Origin: Legionella sp.
Lineage (GTDB): Bacteria; Pseudomonadota; Gammaproteobacteria; Legionellales; Legionellaceae
Assembly: GCA_013911415.1 (NCBI GenBank)
Contig: JACETI010000002.1
Coordinates: 1 to 64,000, forward strand
Direction: 5' to 3'
DNA: 64,000 nucleotides
Shown piece after piece: positions 27,853 through 36,802 of the stretch. The number at the start of each line of letters is the position of its first letter. Position 1 is the first letter of the stretch. Under the pieces are notes generated by a model. The model did not search any database. It worked only from the letters and a program-made list of their open reading frames with translations, and was not told the origin of the DNA. Position numbers and translations under genes: made by a program.

Positions 27853-29241
27853 TTATCTAAGCGCTAACATTTCTTTTGCAGCTGCTAAAGCCGCTAATCT
27901 TGCAACAACACCATAACTATACAATCGACTGGTTTCTGATAAAGATGAGGATACAACTTTTGTATTTTCTGCAAAGGCTGCTTGTTTTTCTGAGTAGATC
28001 TCATACAGTGATAACGGTTGAAATTTCATGCCGGGGCTATTTAGGTTTTCGTCTGCTTGTCGATTATGATGAAGTCGATAAAAACCACCGATGACATATT
28101 GACCTATCATATAAATAACTGGCTCTGCCACTGCTCCATCGGCCATTTTATCTAGTGTATAAACGCCTTCTTGTATAATGACACGATCCACTTTTTTTCC
28201 GCCTTTGATAGCTGTCATATGTGAACGTTTTTTACGATTTAGATGAAAAACTTCCTCACCTGAGCGAATACTCATTACACTCATTCCGTAAGTCCCGTTA
28301 TCTGCTTTGATCATGACAAATGGAACGTTTCGAATATTATATTCTTTATATTTTTTTTGGATGCTATCGAGAATTTGTTGGGATTTTTCAGCAAGATTTT
28401 CAATGCCATGCTGTGTCATGAAATCTAAGTTTTCAACGGCTTCAAAATAAGGGTTAATATGCCATGAGTCGATGCCTAGGAGCTCAGCAAAATTTGAGGA
28501 CACTTGGTTAAAACAATGAAAATGCGTCGATTTCAACCTGGATGCCCAGCCTAAGCGAATATCCGGATAAACAGGTTGCGATAACCCTTGCAGTATCGGG
28601 GGTATTCCGGAAGATAAGTCGTTATTTAATAGAATAAAAGCCGGTTCAAACTCCGAAACGTAAAGACGATCATCGATTCGTTTAAATGGCTCTAAAAGCA
28701 ATTGTTTTGTCTCGTACGTACTTCTTTTATTGGTTAAAGACTCAAGATTATCCGTCCGATCCGTTTTAGGGAGTGTTTGATTAATTTGTTCAGGCTCTGC
28801 TAATGAAACGTGACGAGGTATTTCTAATGTTGGATCTAAACTACCAATACGTACATCAAAACCAGCTTTTTCTAAAATAGTTACTAAATGATGAACACTT
28901 CTAAAATAGAAAAAATTTCGAGTATGGCTTTCCACAATCAATAACAAAGAAGGATTGGTGAATAAATGATCGCGAAGGGTTGTTTTGACAGCCTCAACTG
29001 CGACGCTAAACGCGTCTGCATCCAAGTTATTAAAGCCTGCCGGAAATAAATTGGTATCAACAGGCGCTAATTTAAAATCGGCATTTCTTAGATCAACAGA
29101 AGAGGTGATTGGCGGGGGATTTTTTTCCCACTGTTCATGGAACCATTTTTCAATTAAGGAACTTTTTTCAGCAAATAGCGCGGCTAATGATAACTGATTG
29201 GAACCGGCCAGATGAAAGGAGGCGCTATTTTTTTTTGACAT
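27853..29241 (-). CDS. gshA: Glutamate-cysteine ligase, Acidithiobacillus-type
   Basis: This enzyme makes gamma-glutamylcysteine, the first step of glutathione synthesis. It is not the E. coli GshA type but the form first defined in Acidithiobacillus (TIGR02049), recognised from GTYGMSVMSIRSGEEV, YMIGQYVIGGFYRLH and the NSPGMKFQPL stretch. Length (462) is within the usual range. It starts at ATG 29241. It is directly followed by gshB, supporting the call. The upstream 190 bases are shared with a divergent alpha/beta hydrolase gene. Confidence 0.9.
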   Translation of the reverse strand: MSKKNSASFHLAGSNQLSLAALFAEKSSLIEKWFHEQWEKNPPPITSSVDLRNADFKLAPVDTNLFPAGFNNLDADAFSVAVEAVKTTLRDHLFTNPSLLLIVESHTRNFFYFRSVHHLVTILEKAGFDVRIGSLDPTLEIPRHVSLAEPEQINQTLPKTDRTDNLESLTNKRSTYETKQLLLEPFKRIDDRLYVSEFEPAFILLNNDLSSGIPPILQGLSQPVYPDIRLGWASRLKSTHFHCFNQVSSNFAELLGIDSWHINPYFEAVENLDFMTQHGIENLAEKSQQILDSIQKKYKEYNIRNVPFVMIKADNGTYGMSVMSIRSGEEVFHLNRKKRSHMTAIKGGKKVDRVIIQEGVYTLDKMADGAVAEPVIYMIGQYVIGGFYRLHHNRQADENLNSPGMKFQPLSLYEIYSEKQAAFAENTKVVSSSLSETSRLYSYGVVARLAALAAAKEMLALR

Positions 29242-29436
29242 ACGTATTCCGAATCTTAATGAGGTTAAATCACTCTTATCATACCTTATGATGATGCAAA
29301 GATTCTATTTTTAGTTAATTCTGTACCTATGAAAGTAGAGCTAGCTATTTTTTGTTTGTCTCCTTTAAATCAGTATATTCTTTGAAAGATTGTAAAGACG
29401 TCAGATATACCTATAATTCTCAGAAAAAGTTTTTTG

Positions 29437-30993
29437 ATGAGAATTATAACCATGAAATGGATATCAAAATTAATTGGCCGATTCATTTTATTATCACAGA
29501 ATCTTAAATTTGACAGAGCCTATAACCTCTATTTTTTAGATGCACTGCCAAAAACATGCGAAGGGCGTCGAGCGTTTGCAGGTTTGGTTAAGTTAAAAGA
29601 TTTCCCATATCTATTATCCATTTCTCCACAGGGAGAGATTCATGCACATAACTACAAGATTGATTACAACGCTTCTATGACATGGCAAGAAACGTTTGAG
29701 AAAAGCATTAAAGACCGCTTAAAGAAAAAATTTTTTTTTCCTGAATCCTTAGAAAAAACATTTCAAGCAGAGCTACGTTACATGGAAGATGCGCATAACC
29801 TCCTAATGACGGTGCCACACATCGCAAATGACATAAAATATTTAAAAAAAAATAGTGAAAAAAAACCTATAAAAACAATAGCATTATCTACAGATGACAG
29901 GCGTCGCTGGCAAAAACAATGCAGACTTTTGTCACAGGGTTGGAAAGTGAAAAACTATCAAGTTGTCTATAATCAAAATCAGTTTATTCTTGATTCGTTA
30001 TGTTTAACACCGCCTTGCTATGCTTCCTTTAATAATCATCCTCAATCATTTCTTCTCAATTTTAATGGAAATAATGAAAATTTCACTGAATCCATACCAG
30101 AATTAATAGATATTGCTCGTGCAACCTCGCATACCGTGATCGGCTTCAATTATCACGGCGTTGGATACAGCAATCGGAATAATTATAAAAAAGATTACGT
30201 ATATTCTTTTGATGAGCTTGTACAAGACGGTATTGCACAAGTGAATTATCTTTTAAACAAAGGAATAGCTCCCCATCAGATTACTCTCCTCGGCCATTCT
30301 TTGGGTGGTGGAGTTGCAGCTCAGGTTGCTGCACATTTTCATCGTGTGGGAACGAAAATTTTTATTATTCATTCACGTTCTTTTAGCAAATTATCTTCGG
30401 TGATTAAATATACCGTTGACCAGATTTTTTTCGGGGATACCTCTTCGTCTGAGCGCTCGTCCTCTATTTCTCGTGAAGGCACGTCGAAGGAAGTAATGAA
30501 ACCCTTAAAACCAAAACATTCTGTTATCTCTAGAATAATTGCTTGGATAGCAAAAAAAAGTGGATGGGATACCGATGTATTAAGCGCGTGGACAGTGATT
30601 GATGATAATTATAAAGTATATTTCTATGCAAAAGATGACGCTATCATCCATCGCGATGTTTCTCTCCATAAAGCCTTAAAGGCTTTAAAACAAAAACAAA
30701 CAGTCGCATCAGGACCCGTTCCCGTGCCTTCCGGTCATTCAAATGGCCAAAAATTTATTGCCGTGAGTTCGGAATTTACCGATCCACATAATGCGAATTT
30801 AATTGAATTAAGACATCCAAATAACACACAAAATGCATTGGAATGGTTAAGCGAATGGTTGGAAAAGAAAACATATCTGCAAATAGAATCTGAAAAGCCT
30901 ACTAACGATAAGGCGACGAGGCCAATGCCTTTAGCACAAGAAGGGGAGAAAGCGTTGAGTGAACATGATGCTGTTATTACAGCCAATCCCTAA
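29437..30993 (+). CDS. Alpha/beta hydrolase, possible effector
   Basis: The product (about 519 residues) carries a nucleophile elbow GHSLGGG with Ser288 (counted from ATG 29437), preceded by the typical strand ITLLGHS and an oxyanion-type GFNYHGVGYSN. An acidic residue near 401 (YAKDDAIIHRD) and His near 434-450 could complete the triad. The first 190 residues have no recognised domain. A Ser-rich loop sits near residues 330-345 inside the hydrolase domain. The C-terminus is polar and Glu-rich. Such large single-gene hydrolases occur among Legionella effectors (SdbA-like), but substrate and secretion are unknown. ATG 29452 is an alternative start. Confidence 0.7.
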   Translation: MRIITMKWISKLIGRFILLSQNLKFDRAYNLYFLDALPKTCEGRRAFAGLVKLKDFPYLLSISPQGEIHAHNYKIDYNASMTWQETFEKSIKDRLKKKFFFPESLEKTFQAELRYMEDAHNLLMTVPHIANDIKYLKKNSEKKPIKTIALSTDDRRRWQKQCRLLSQGWKVKNYQVVYNQNQFILDSLCLTPPCYASFNNHPQSFLLNFNGNNENFTESIPELIDIARATSHTVIGFNYHGVGYSNRNNYKKDYVYSFDELVQDGIAQVNYLLNKGIAPHQITLLGHSLGGGVAAQVAAHFHRVGTKIFIIHSRSFSKLSSVIKYTVDQIFFGDTSSSERSSSISREGTSKEVMKPLKPKHSVISRIIAWIAKKSGWDTDVLSAWTVIDDNYKVYFYAKDDAIIHRDVSLHKALKALKQKQTVASGPVPVPSGHSNGQKFIAVSSEFTDPHNANLIELRHPNNTQNALEWLSEWLEKKTYLQIESEKPTNDKATRPMPLAQEGEKALSEHDAVITANP

Positions 30994-31077
30994 CGCCAAC
31001 AAAGAATTTAAGCTTGTGTTGGACAGAACATATCCTGTAACATAATTTCATTAGGGATATGAAAAAAGTGCACACGG

Positions 31078-31833
31078 ATGCGATTCTCAACGCGTTTTCT
31101 TTGTAATAGTTTGCTGATTGCCCCACTTTTAATGCTACCGGGCTGTTTTCACCGTGGAGCAAATCCTGCGGATCCACTTGAACCTCTAAACAGAGAAGTT
31201 TATAAATTCAATGCCGCACTGGATGCGACATTCTTAAGACCACCCGCACGTTTCTACAGAGCGGTGGTCCCACGTCCTATTCGAGTTGGGGTCGGTAATG
31301 CTTTTAATAATATTTTAACCATACCAACCGTTGCTAATGATATTGTACAAGGTGATATAAATAGCACCATGAAAGACACCTGGCGTTTTTTAATTAACTC
31401 AACGTTTGGTATAGCAGGTTTTTTTGATATCGCTGATAGTCATTTTAAGATCCCACCGCACGAAAACGATTTTGGTTTAACACTTGCTCATTGGGGTAGT
31501 AAAAATTCAACCTACGTGGTTATTCCAGTCATTGGTCCGAGTACGGTTCGTGATGGTTTTGGTAGACTTGTAGATTGCATGACATTTGGTAGCCCACTCG
31601 GTTATTTTTTTAGCGACATTTTAATAATGGGTGCAAGCGCAGTCCGATACGTTGATTTGCGTGCTCAGTATTTTGAGTCGGAAGATGTGCTTCATCAATC
31701 TTTAGACCAATATACATTTGTGCGTGGTGCTTACCTACAACATCGTCGTTTTTTAATTACTGGTGAGCAAGAAAATGTCGAATCCATTTATGTCGATGAA
31801 ACGACAGAAACATCACCTAAAAAAACTAAATAA
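31078..31833 (+). CDS. mlaA: MlaA/VacJ outer-membrane lipoprotein
   Basis: This lipoprotein belongs to the Mla system, which removes misplaced phospholipids from the outer leaflet. It has a signal peptide with lipobox LPGC (Cys23). It then shows the family sequence DPLEPLNREVYKFNAALD, followed by RFLINSTFGIAGFFDIA and FGLTLAHWG. Length (251) is normal. It lies alone here, without mlaBCDEF. Ten residues after the lipid-modified Cys are probably a flexible tether. Acts at the outer membrane together with porins. Confidence 0.94.
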   Translation: MRFSTRFLCNSLLIAPLLMLPGCFHRGANPADPLEPLNREVYKFNAALDATFLRPPARFYRAVVPRPIRVGVGNAFNNILTIPTVANDIVQGDINSTMKDTWRFLINSTFGIAGFFDIADSHFKIPPHENDFGLTLAHWGSKNSTYVVIPVIGPSTVRDGFGRLVDCMTFGSPLGYFFSDILIMGASAVRYVDLRAQYFESEDVLHQSLDQYTFVRGAYLQHRRFLITGEQENVESIYVDETTETSPKKTK

Positions 31834-32051
31834 CTAGGTGCAGAGGCGGCTTCGAATGAAAGACTGAATGATACCTTCGCACCTTGGCGTTACCCCAGAT
31901 TTTATACATTAGCTTGACGATCAACGTAATCATTGTGTTGCTTCTACTTTTTAAAAATGCTATAAGAATTTGTGCAATTTCAGATAATGGATCTACAAGT
32001 TGTTTCTTTAGAACTCCGCTATTTCTTTAATAACTGATAATCACCGAGCTT

Positions 32052-32483
32052 ATGAACTTATATCGCCTACTTTATAAAAGCAGTGCTGTGAACTTGATGA
32101 GGGATTCCGAATTAAGTGCCTTGGCGAAACAGGCAAGATTTAACAATCTTATTCACCAAGTGAGTGGACTCCTCGTTTATTCTAATCAACGCTTTTATCA
32201 GGTTCTTGAGGGTAGTAATGACCACATCGATTTTATTTATAAAAAAATTGAAAAAGACCCTCGACATACCCATGTTTCGTTATTGGTAAAGGAGCCTATT
32301 CAAGAAAGGACATTCTGGCGGTGGAATTTAGGTATGGTTACGATTAATGAGAATAATGATATCTACTTGCAATTAGTTGATTATATTAATGAAAATCTAT
32401 TACTCAAAAATGCCAATATAGATGATGCTGGCTTTATTTTTGAAGCCTTCTCCCGAGAAAAATTTCAAAAATACATTACTTAG
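32052..32483 (+). CDS. BLUF-domain blue-light sensor
   Basis: A short BLUF protein (143 residues): one flavin-binding domain (about 1-95) and a C-terminal helical cap, with no output enzyme. The residues of the photocycle sit at their canonical positions: Tyr8, Asn32, Gln50 (FYQVLEG) and Trp91. The usual Met two residues after the Trp is Leu93 here. Short BLUF proteins signal by protein contacts; the partner is unknown, and no regulator or GGDEF/EAL gene is adjacent. It starts at ATG 32052. Light sensing in a presumably intracellular bacterium is unexpected; redox or flavin sensing is an alternative. Confidence 0.9.
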   Translation: MNLYRLLYKSSAVNLMRDSELSALAKQARFNNLIHQVSGLLVYSNQRFYQVLEGSNDHIDFIYKKIEKDPRHTHVSLLVKEPIQERTFWRWNLGMVTINENNDIYLQLVDYINENLLLKNANIDDAGFIFEAFSREKFQKYIT

Positions 32484-32579
32484 TACTTACCCTTTATAAA
32501 GTATATATACATTCGCCATAAAGAAGCACATTTTATTGTATAGTACTCTACGAAGGGCTTCCTTGCCTTTCTAAATTGA

Positions 32580-35114
32580 TTATATTTGATAATTCGGCCA
32601 ATTGAGATTATTGCTAATGTTGCTTGGTTCCGGGTTTTTGTTTTTTTTTGATTTTGAGCTGCATGCGAAGATTTGCAGAGGATTAAGTGATAACTTAGGA
32701 TAAAACTTTTTCTTCAGCGCTTTTGATAAATCAGGGTATGTTTGCTTTAGTTCATTCAAAAAATGCTTTAAGTGAAAGCCTTCTTCAGCAAAGGAATAGA
32801 ACCCTTTTTGATCCTTAGTATTTTTTGGGGGATTGAATTTTAGAACAAAGGGATGCAACAAGTCAGCTAACTCCTGGACATTCAGGGTACCATTGCTGGC
32901 GTCTTGAATATGGGCGATCACCTGATACAAATCACGCGCGGTACGGATGCCCTCAGGATTATTTAAATAAAAGACCTGCCACGTCAATTTCTGGATTAGA
33001 ATTTGCAACACCTCTTTTTTATCCGAAGCATGAAAAGGTTCTATGTTTTTTACACCTTCGAAGACCTCAGCTACTTCTTTTATTGTCGTGATGTACTCCT
33101 CTTGTAAATGAGCTTTTACAATGTCTAGTTTTATTCGACTCGGCAATTGTGTTTTACCCAGAGGTCTAAATTCATGAAAAAACTCATGTAAGTATCTAAA
33201 ATTTTGTATCACTCTCTCGGAATTTTCTTTAAAAATTTCTTCAAGAAGATTTTCTACATTAAGATTGAGCGCTTTAGAAAATCTTTCACAAGCTTGCGTA
33301 TCCTGTAGCGCATAAATACAATCTGCCATGCTTGATAAGGTAGGACAGATTAGGAAAAAATTTTCTTTGATCAATTCAATGCATTGTTGATGTATTTTGA
33401 TTGCATCTTTGTCATCTAAAAAAGCATGCCCCATTTGTTCCCGAAGTGTTCTGTAATGAAAAGCGGAATATTCTTTTGTTAGCAGTGCTGGGGAGTCTTG
33501 ATATTTTTTAATGAGATTTGTGAATATGTCTATGGAAAGGGCTTTTTGGCTTTCTTTAGACGTGATGTGATGTTGAACTGTATTGAGGGCCTCTAGCATC
33601 TTGTTAAAGCCATATTCCTTAGAATAGATGTTGTTTTGCTTTAAATATTCCACTGCGCAGTTAGTAATTGCTTCATAAAGTGCCAAATCAACATCTTCTT
33701 TCTGCTGAGGAAGGCGAACAAGTAAGAAATGCAAGTTTTTGAGTGCATCTTCAAAATAAGAGAATAAAGTGATCGCATGGGCATCGTTTTGTCCATCACT
33801 GTGCTTTAATGTTTCCGATAGTTTATTTGTGATGGATGTCAAGCAATGCCTTTTGAAAGGTAAAGGCATATCTTCCTGGCGGAGATTTTCACTGAGCAAA
33901 GCTATTAAACGATGTAGATCGTCGCTTGGAACTGATTGGCCATTGTCTAAGGTAGCCAATGCATCTTTAAAAATTGTTTCAGCGAGCGCGCTATTGTAAT
34001 GGTAAATTTTGGTAATGTTATATGAAAAATTTACCATCAGACCATATTGGTAACTTTTTCTACCCTCATCTTTTTTACAAAAAAAATATTTTTTGCGTTT
34101 CATAATGTTCAATACAGCTGTTTCGAATGCAGCTTGCAAGTTTGGTATATCAACAAATATATTTGAAGAAGTAGCAAAATCCACCACTTGCCCAAGATGA
34201 TCCGGAAGAAAACAGATTTGCTCCCATTTTTTTAACACACTCGAGATCAGAAAATTGGATATCGATTTTTCTTTTGTCGCAGCTTTTAAAGCACTAATGA
34301 CAAGATTCCCTAGATGTCGAGAATAGTACTCCATACGCTCGATAGTTTCTTTCAACGCGTTATGTTTTATCACCTCTGGCAGGCACAACCCAGCTAAGAA
34401 GGTTATTTTTTCTTCAAAGGAAATCTTGTCTTCAGATAAATATTCAATCCTGTGGGTTTTATAAAATTCAGCTATAATCGTTTGTTTCTTTAGATAAAAT
34501 ATATTGATATTATTGATGGCGTTCATGAAGTTGATGAAATTTTCTTTATTATTGAATGAAAACTTTTTCTTCATTCCCGTCGTAAGAAACTCAGTAAAAA
34601 AATGTTCTTGAGCTTCGCCGTGCAAGATATGTTTTACATCTGCTATAAATCCGACTAATAATGCTTCAAAATTATCTAAGCGATAAAATTTCTCGGCTAC
34701 CAAAATTTTTGACTGAACATCCCCGACGTTGCTACCTAAATACGTTGTGATCATCTTTGGGGTAAGACTTTTTTTTGGTGCCTGTTCAAGCAATAGCTTA
34801 AGATGCCTGTAAGGTAAATTTGATTTTAAACAGTGGGTTATAATTTCTGAGGTAAGGTCTTTTTTAGAAAAATGGGCAAATACAACCTCAAAATGCTCTA
34901 ACGAAAGTTTTTCTGCACAGGTAACAATAGTTGGGACATTCTCATTCGATGATTTCAATTGCATTTTTTCTTGAATCTGTGCAAAAGAGTGATAATATGC
35001 TTGCTCTAAGCTTTGTTTTGATCCCTTTGAAATCGCTTCCAAAAAGTCTTCTAAAGTCTTAGATGCTAACAGAGCATCGATATAATTTACTATATACAAG
35101 TTATGATCAGGCAT
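32580..35114 (-). CDS. Large helical orphan protein
   Basis: From ATG 35114 the product has about 844 residues; a TTG four codons upstream is less likely. It is almost wholly helical and soluble, with no signal peptide or membrane span and no recognised domain. The many helices of 15-25 residues could form a solenoid, though no regular repeat could be defined by eye. The last 60 residues include a Lys-rich stretch (SKSKKNKNPEP) and a polar end. Codon use and AT content match the other orphans. It is convergent with the BLUF gene. Effector function is only a guess. Confidence 0.65.
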   Translation of the reverse strand: MPDHNLYIVNYIDALLASKTLEDFLEAISKGSKQSLEQAYYHSFAQIQEKMQLKSSNENVPTIVTCAEKLSLEHFEVVFAHFSKKDLTSEIITHCLKSNLPYRHLKLLLEQAPKKSLTPKMITTYLGSNVGDVQSKILVAEKFYRLDNFEALLVGFIADVKHILHGEAQEHFFTEFLTTGMKKKFSFNNKENFINFMNAINNINIFYLKKQTIIAEFYKTHRIEYLSEDKISFEEKITFLAGLCLPEVIKHNALKETIERMEYYSRHLGNLVISALKAATKEKSISNFLISSVLKKWEQICFLPDHLGQVVDFATSSNIFVDIPNLQAAFETAVLNIMKRKKYFFCKKDEGRKSYQYGLMVNFSYNITKIYHYNSALAETIFKDALATLDNGQSVPSDDLHRLIALLSENLRQEDMPLPFKRHCLTSITNKLSETLKHSDGQNDAHAITLFSYFEDALKNLHFLLVRLPQQKEDVDLALYEAITNCAVEYLKQNNIYSKEYGFNKMLEALNTVQHHITSKESQKALSIDIFTNLIKKYQDSPALLTKEYSAFHYRTLREQMGHAFLDDKDAIKIHQQCIELIKENFFLICPTLSSMADCIYALQDTQACERFSKALNLNVENLLEEIFKENSERVIQNFRYLHEFFHEFRPLGKTQLPSRIKLDIVKAHLQEEYITTIKEVAEVFEGVKNIEPFHASDKKEVLQILIQKLTWQVFYLNNPEGIRTARDLYQVIAHIQDASNGTLNVQELADLLHPFVLKFNPPKNTKDQKGFYSFAEEGFHLKHFLNELKQTYPDLSKALKKKFYPKLSLNPLQIFACSSKSKKNKNPEPSNISNNLNWPNYQI

Positions 35115-35402
35115 TCTAAATCTCAAAAATATTTATCAAAGTGATGTATTATTACACTGAAAGATAATAAAGTTAACGATTAATTTTTTTAAGTTCTTCT
35201 TTTATAAGTTAGGCCTGGCTTAACCTTTTTTGTTTAGAATGGCGATGGGATGGCAGCAGGGTGTTAAATCATTTAATTTGACTTAATATTCGATATTTAA
35301 GAACTATTGGATGTGAGTACAGTAGGGGGCTGATGCACTTTTCTTTTTGTTTTTAAAAATAACCTCTAAAATATTTACTGCTTAATGATAATTAGAAGAA
35401 CA

Positions 35403-35828
35403 ATGTTAAAAATCAATCGAGAGCTAACCATCTCCGAATCTGAAGTGGAAATCAGTGCAATCCGTGCCCAAGGTTCAGGTGGGCAAAATATAAATAAAGT
35501 CTCGACAGCGATACATCTTCGTTTCAATATTGCACAATCTTCGTTACCGTATGAGTACAAAAGAAAATTGCTACACACGCGAGATTATCGAATTACAAAC
35601 GACGGAATCATTGTTATTAAAGCACAGCGTTATCGGAGCCAAGAGAAAAATAAAGAGGATGCTTTAGAACGTCTCGTCAAGTTCATTCAAAAGGTAAATG
35701 TACTTGTTAAAAAAAGAAAACGAACCAAACCGTCTAAATCATCGATAAAAACAAGATTAGATCAGAAAACCAAACGGGGACAGTTAAAAAAATTACGTCG
35801 ATACAGAGAGAACAAAAATAGTTACTGA
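35403..35828 (+). CDS. arfB: Alternative ribosome-rescue factor ArfB
   Basis: This is a peptidyl-tRNA hydrolase that frees stalled ribosomes without a stop codon. The catalytic GGQ motif is at residues 26-28 (AQGSGGQNINK), and the protein ends in a long Lys/Arg-rich tail (about 105-141) that binds the empty mRNA channel. I choose ATG 35403 because AGAAG lies five bases upstream; an ATG 18 bases earlier adds six unconserved residues. Length is normal for YaeJ/ArfB. Confidence 0.93.
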   Translation: MLKINRELTISESEVEISAIRAQGSGGQNINKVSTAIHLRFNIAQSSLPYEYKRKLLHTRDYRITNDGIIVIKAQRYRSQEKNKEDALERLVKFIQKVNVLVKKRKRTKPSKSSIKTRLDQKTKRGQLKKLRRYRENKNSY

Positions 35829-35897
35829 AATTTAAAAAATGTCGAATCATGATAACTGATTATTTGAAAAAGCGTACTTGGATAGGTGCCCTAATCA

Positions 35898-35931
35898 AAT
35901 AAGTCTGGTTATTGTGATAACCAGACTTATT
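35898..35931. terminator. Strong bidirectional hairpin
   Basis: A perfect 15-bp inverted repeat (AATAAGTCTGGTTAT / ATAACCAGACTTATT) with a TGTG loop lies between convergent arfB and the exported-protein gene. A/T-rich ends on both sides allow termination in both directions. Confidence 0.75.
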
Positions 35932-36000
35932 AAAGGGAGGGGTAATTCACCGTTTATCGCATCTTTTTTTAAATGTCCAATATACACAGTTTTACTTTTT

Positions 36001-36438
36001 TTAATGCACGGCTTTTAGGAAAGATTGATCTTGAGCTTGAGCAATTGGCGGATTGACGGTCATCGTCTCGTAACCGGTTGCTGTATGGTAATGGCATACC
36101 CATTTACCTAAAGGACCTTGTACGGGGCCAAACATAAAGGTTAATGTGCTTAACGAAGCTGTTGCGCGCTCATAAGCTTGAATTCGGGTATTTGCCGTAA
36201 TATTGCCCATAAGTAAGGTCCAGCGTGATGTCGTATTATAAAGTTGGTTCCGCCTGCCTGTTAGCCACTGGCCATTGGACAATTCAACGGCATTTTGGCT
36301 AACACCTACGGCTGCAATTGCTGCTGCTGTAGGACATTGGTTAGGTTGCAGCGTTGATTCCTGCGCGTGTCCAATCATTGGTACTGCAACGACTGGTAAC
36401 AGCCTTAAAAAAAATTTCCTTGTTTTTGCGAAATTCAT
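36001..36438 (-). CDS. Small exported protein
   Basis: This 145-residue protein has a clear signal peptide: basic RKFFLR, a hydrophobic core and likely cleavage after Ala25 (GHA/QES). The mature part of about 120 residues has two Cys (one in NQCPT, one in WVCHYH) that could form a disulfide in the periplasm or outside the cell. It resembles the small periplasmic families restricted to Legionella (DUF4949-like), but I am not certain. AGGAG lies eight bases before the ATG. A strong shared hairpin lies downstream. Confidence 0.75.
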   Translation of the reverse strand: MNFAKTRKFFLRLLPVVAVPMIGHAQESTLQPNQCPTAAAIAAVGVSQNAVELSNGQWLTGRRNQLYNTTSRWTLLMGNITANTRIQAYERATASLSTLTFMFGPVQGPLGKWVCHYHTATGYETMTVNPPIAQAQDQSFLKAVH

Positions 36439-36802
36439 TTTTCTTCTCCTGTCTCCTTTTGTCTATATATTGACCAGGGCGAGGCACACCGCCTAAGCCA
36501 AGCAATAAAGCTCGATCAGCCCTTCTATTGTAAAGAGCAAGATCCGTATCCATCATAGCATGAGACAAGTAAATTAACCTAAGTACCCTATTCGCCACCT
36601 TTTTAACCACTCAATCAGACGTTATTAAGCACGTCAAGCATACGCACTTTTCAGACAAATACTTCTATATTCGGCTTTCTCTTATATTGGGGCTTTTTCT
36701 CATGACAATAAGTTTTCAATTGACTATAAAATTCAATTCACAGTTGAAATAATGAACTGTATGTAATAAAATTAATCAGATATATTCATTTTTTAAGCTA
36801 TT
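36439..36802. other. Divergent intergenic region
   Basis: Promoter region between the exported-protein gene and the giant helicase-ankyrin gene. The last 130 bases are very AT-rich. No unambiguous -35/-10 pair, RNA gene or repeat could be assigned. Confidence 0.35.

Noticed and set aside
35282-35301. PmrA-box-like palindrome CTTAATATTCGATATTTAAG
   Set aside because: Only the first half matches the direct-repeat consensus; the second half is inverted. It lies about 100 bases before arfB, a housekeeping gene.
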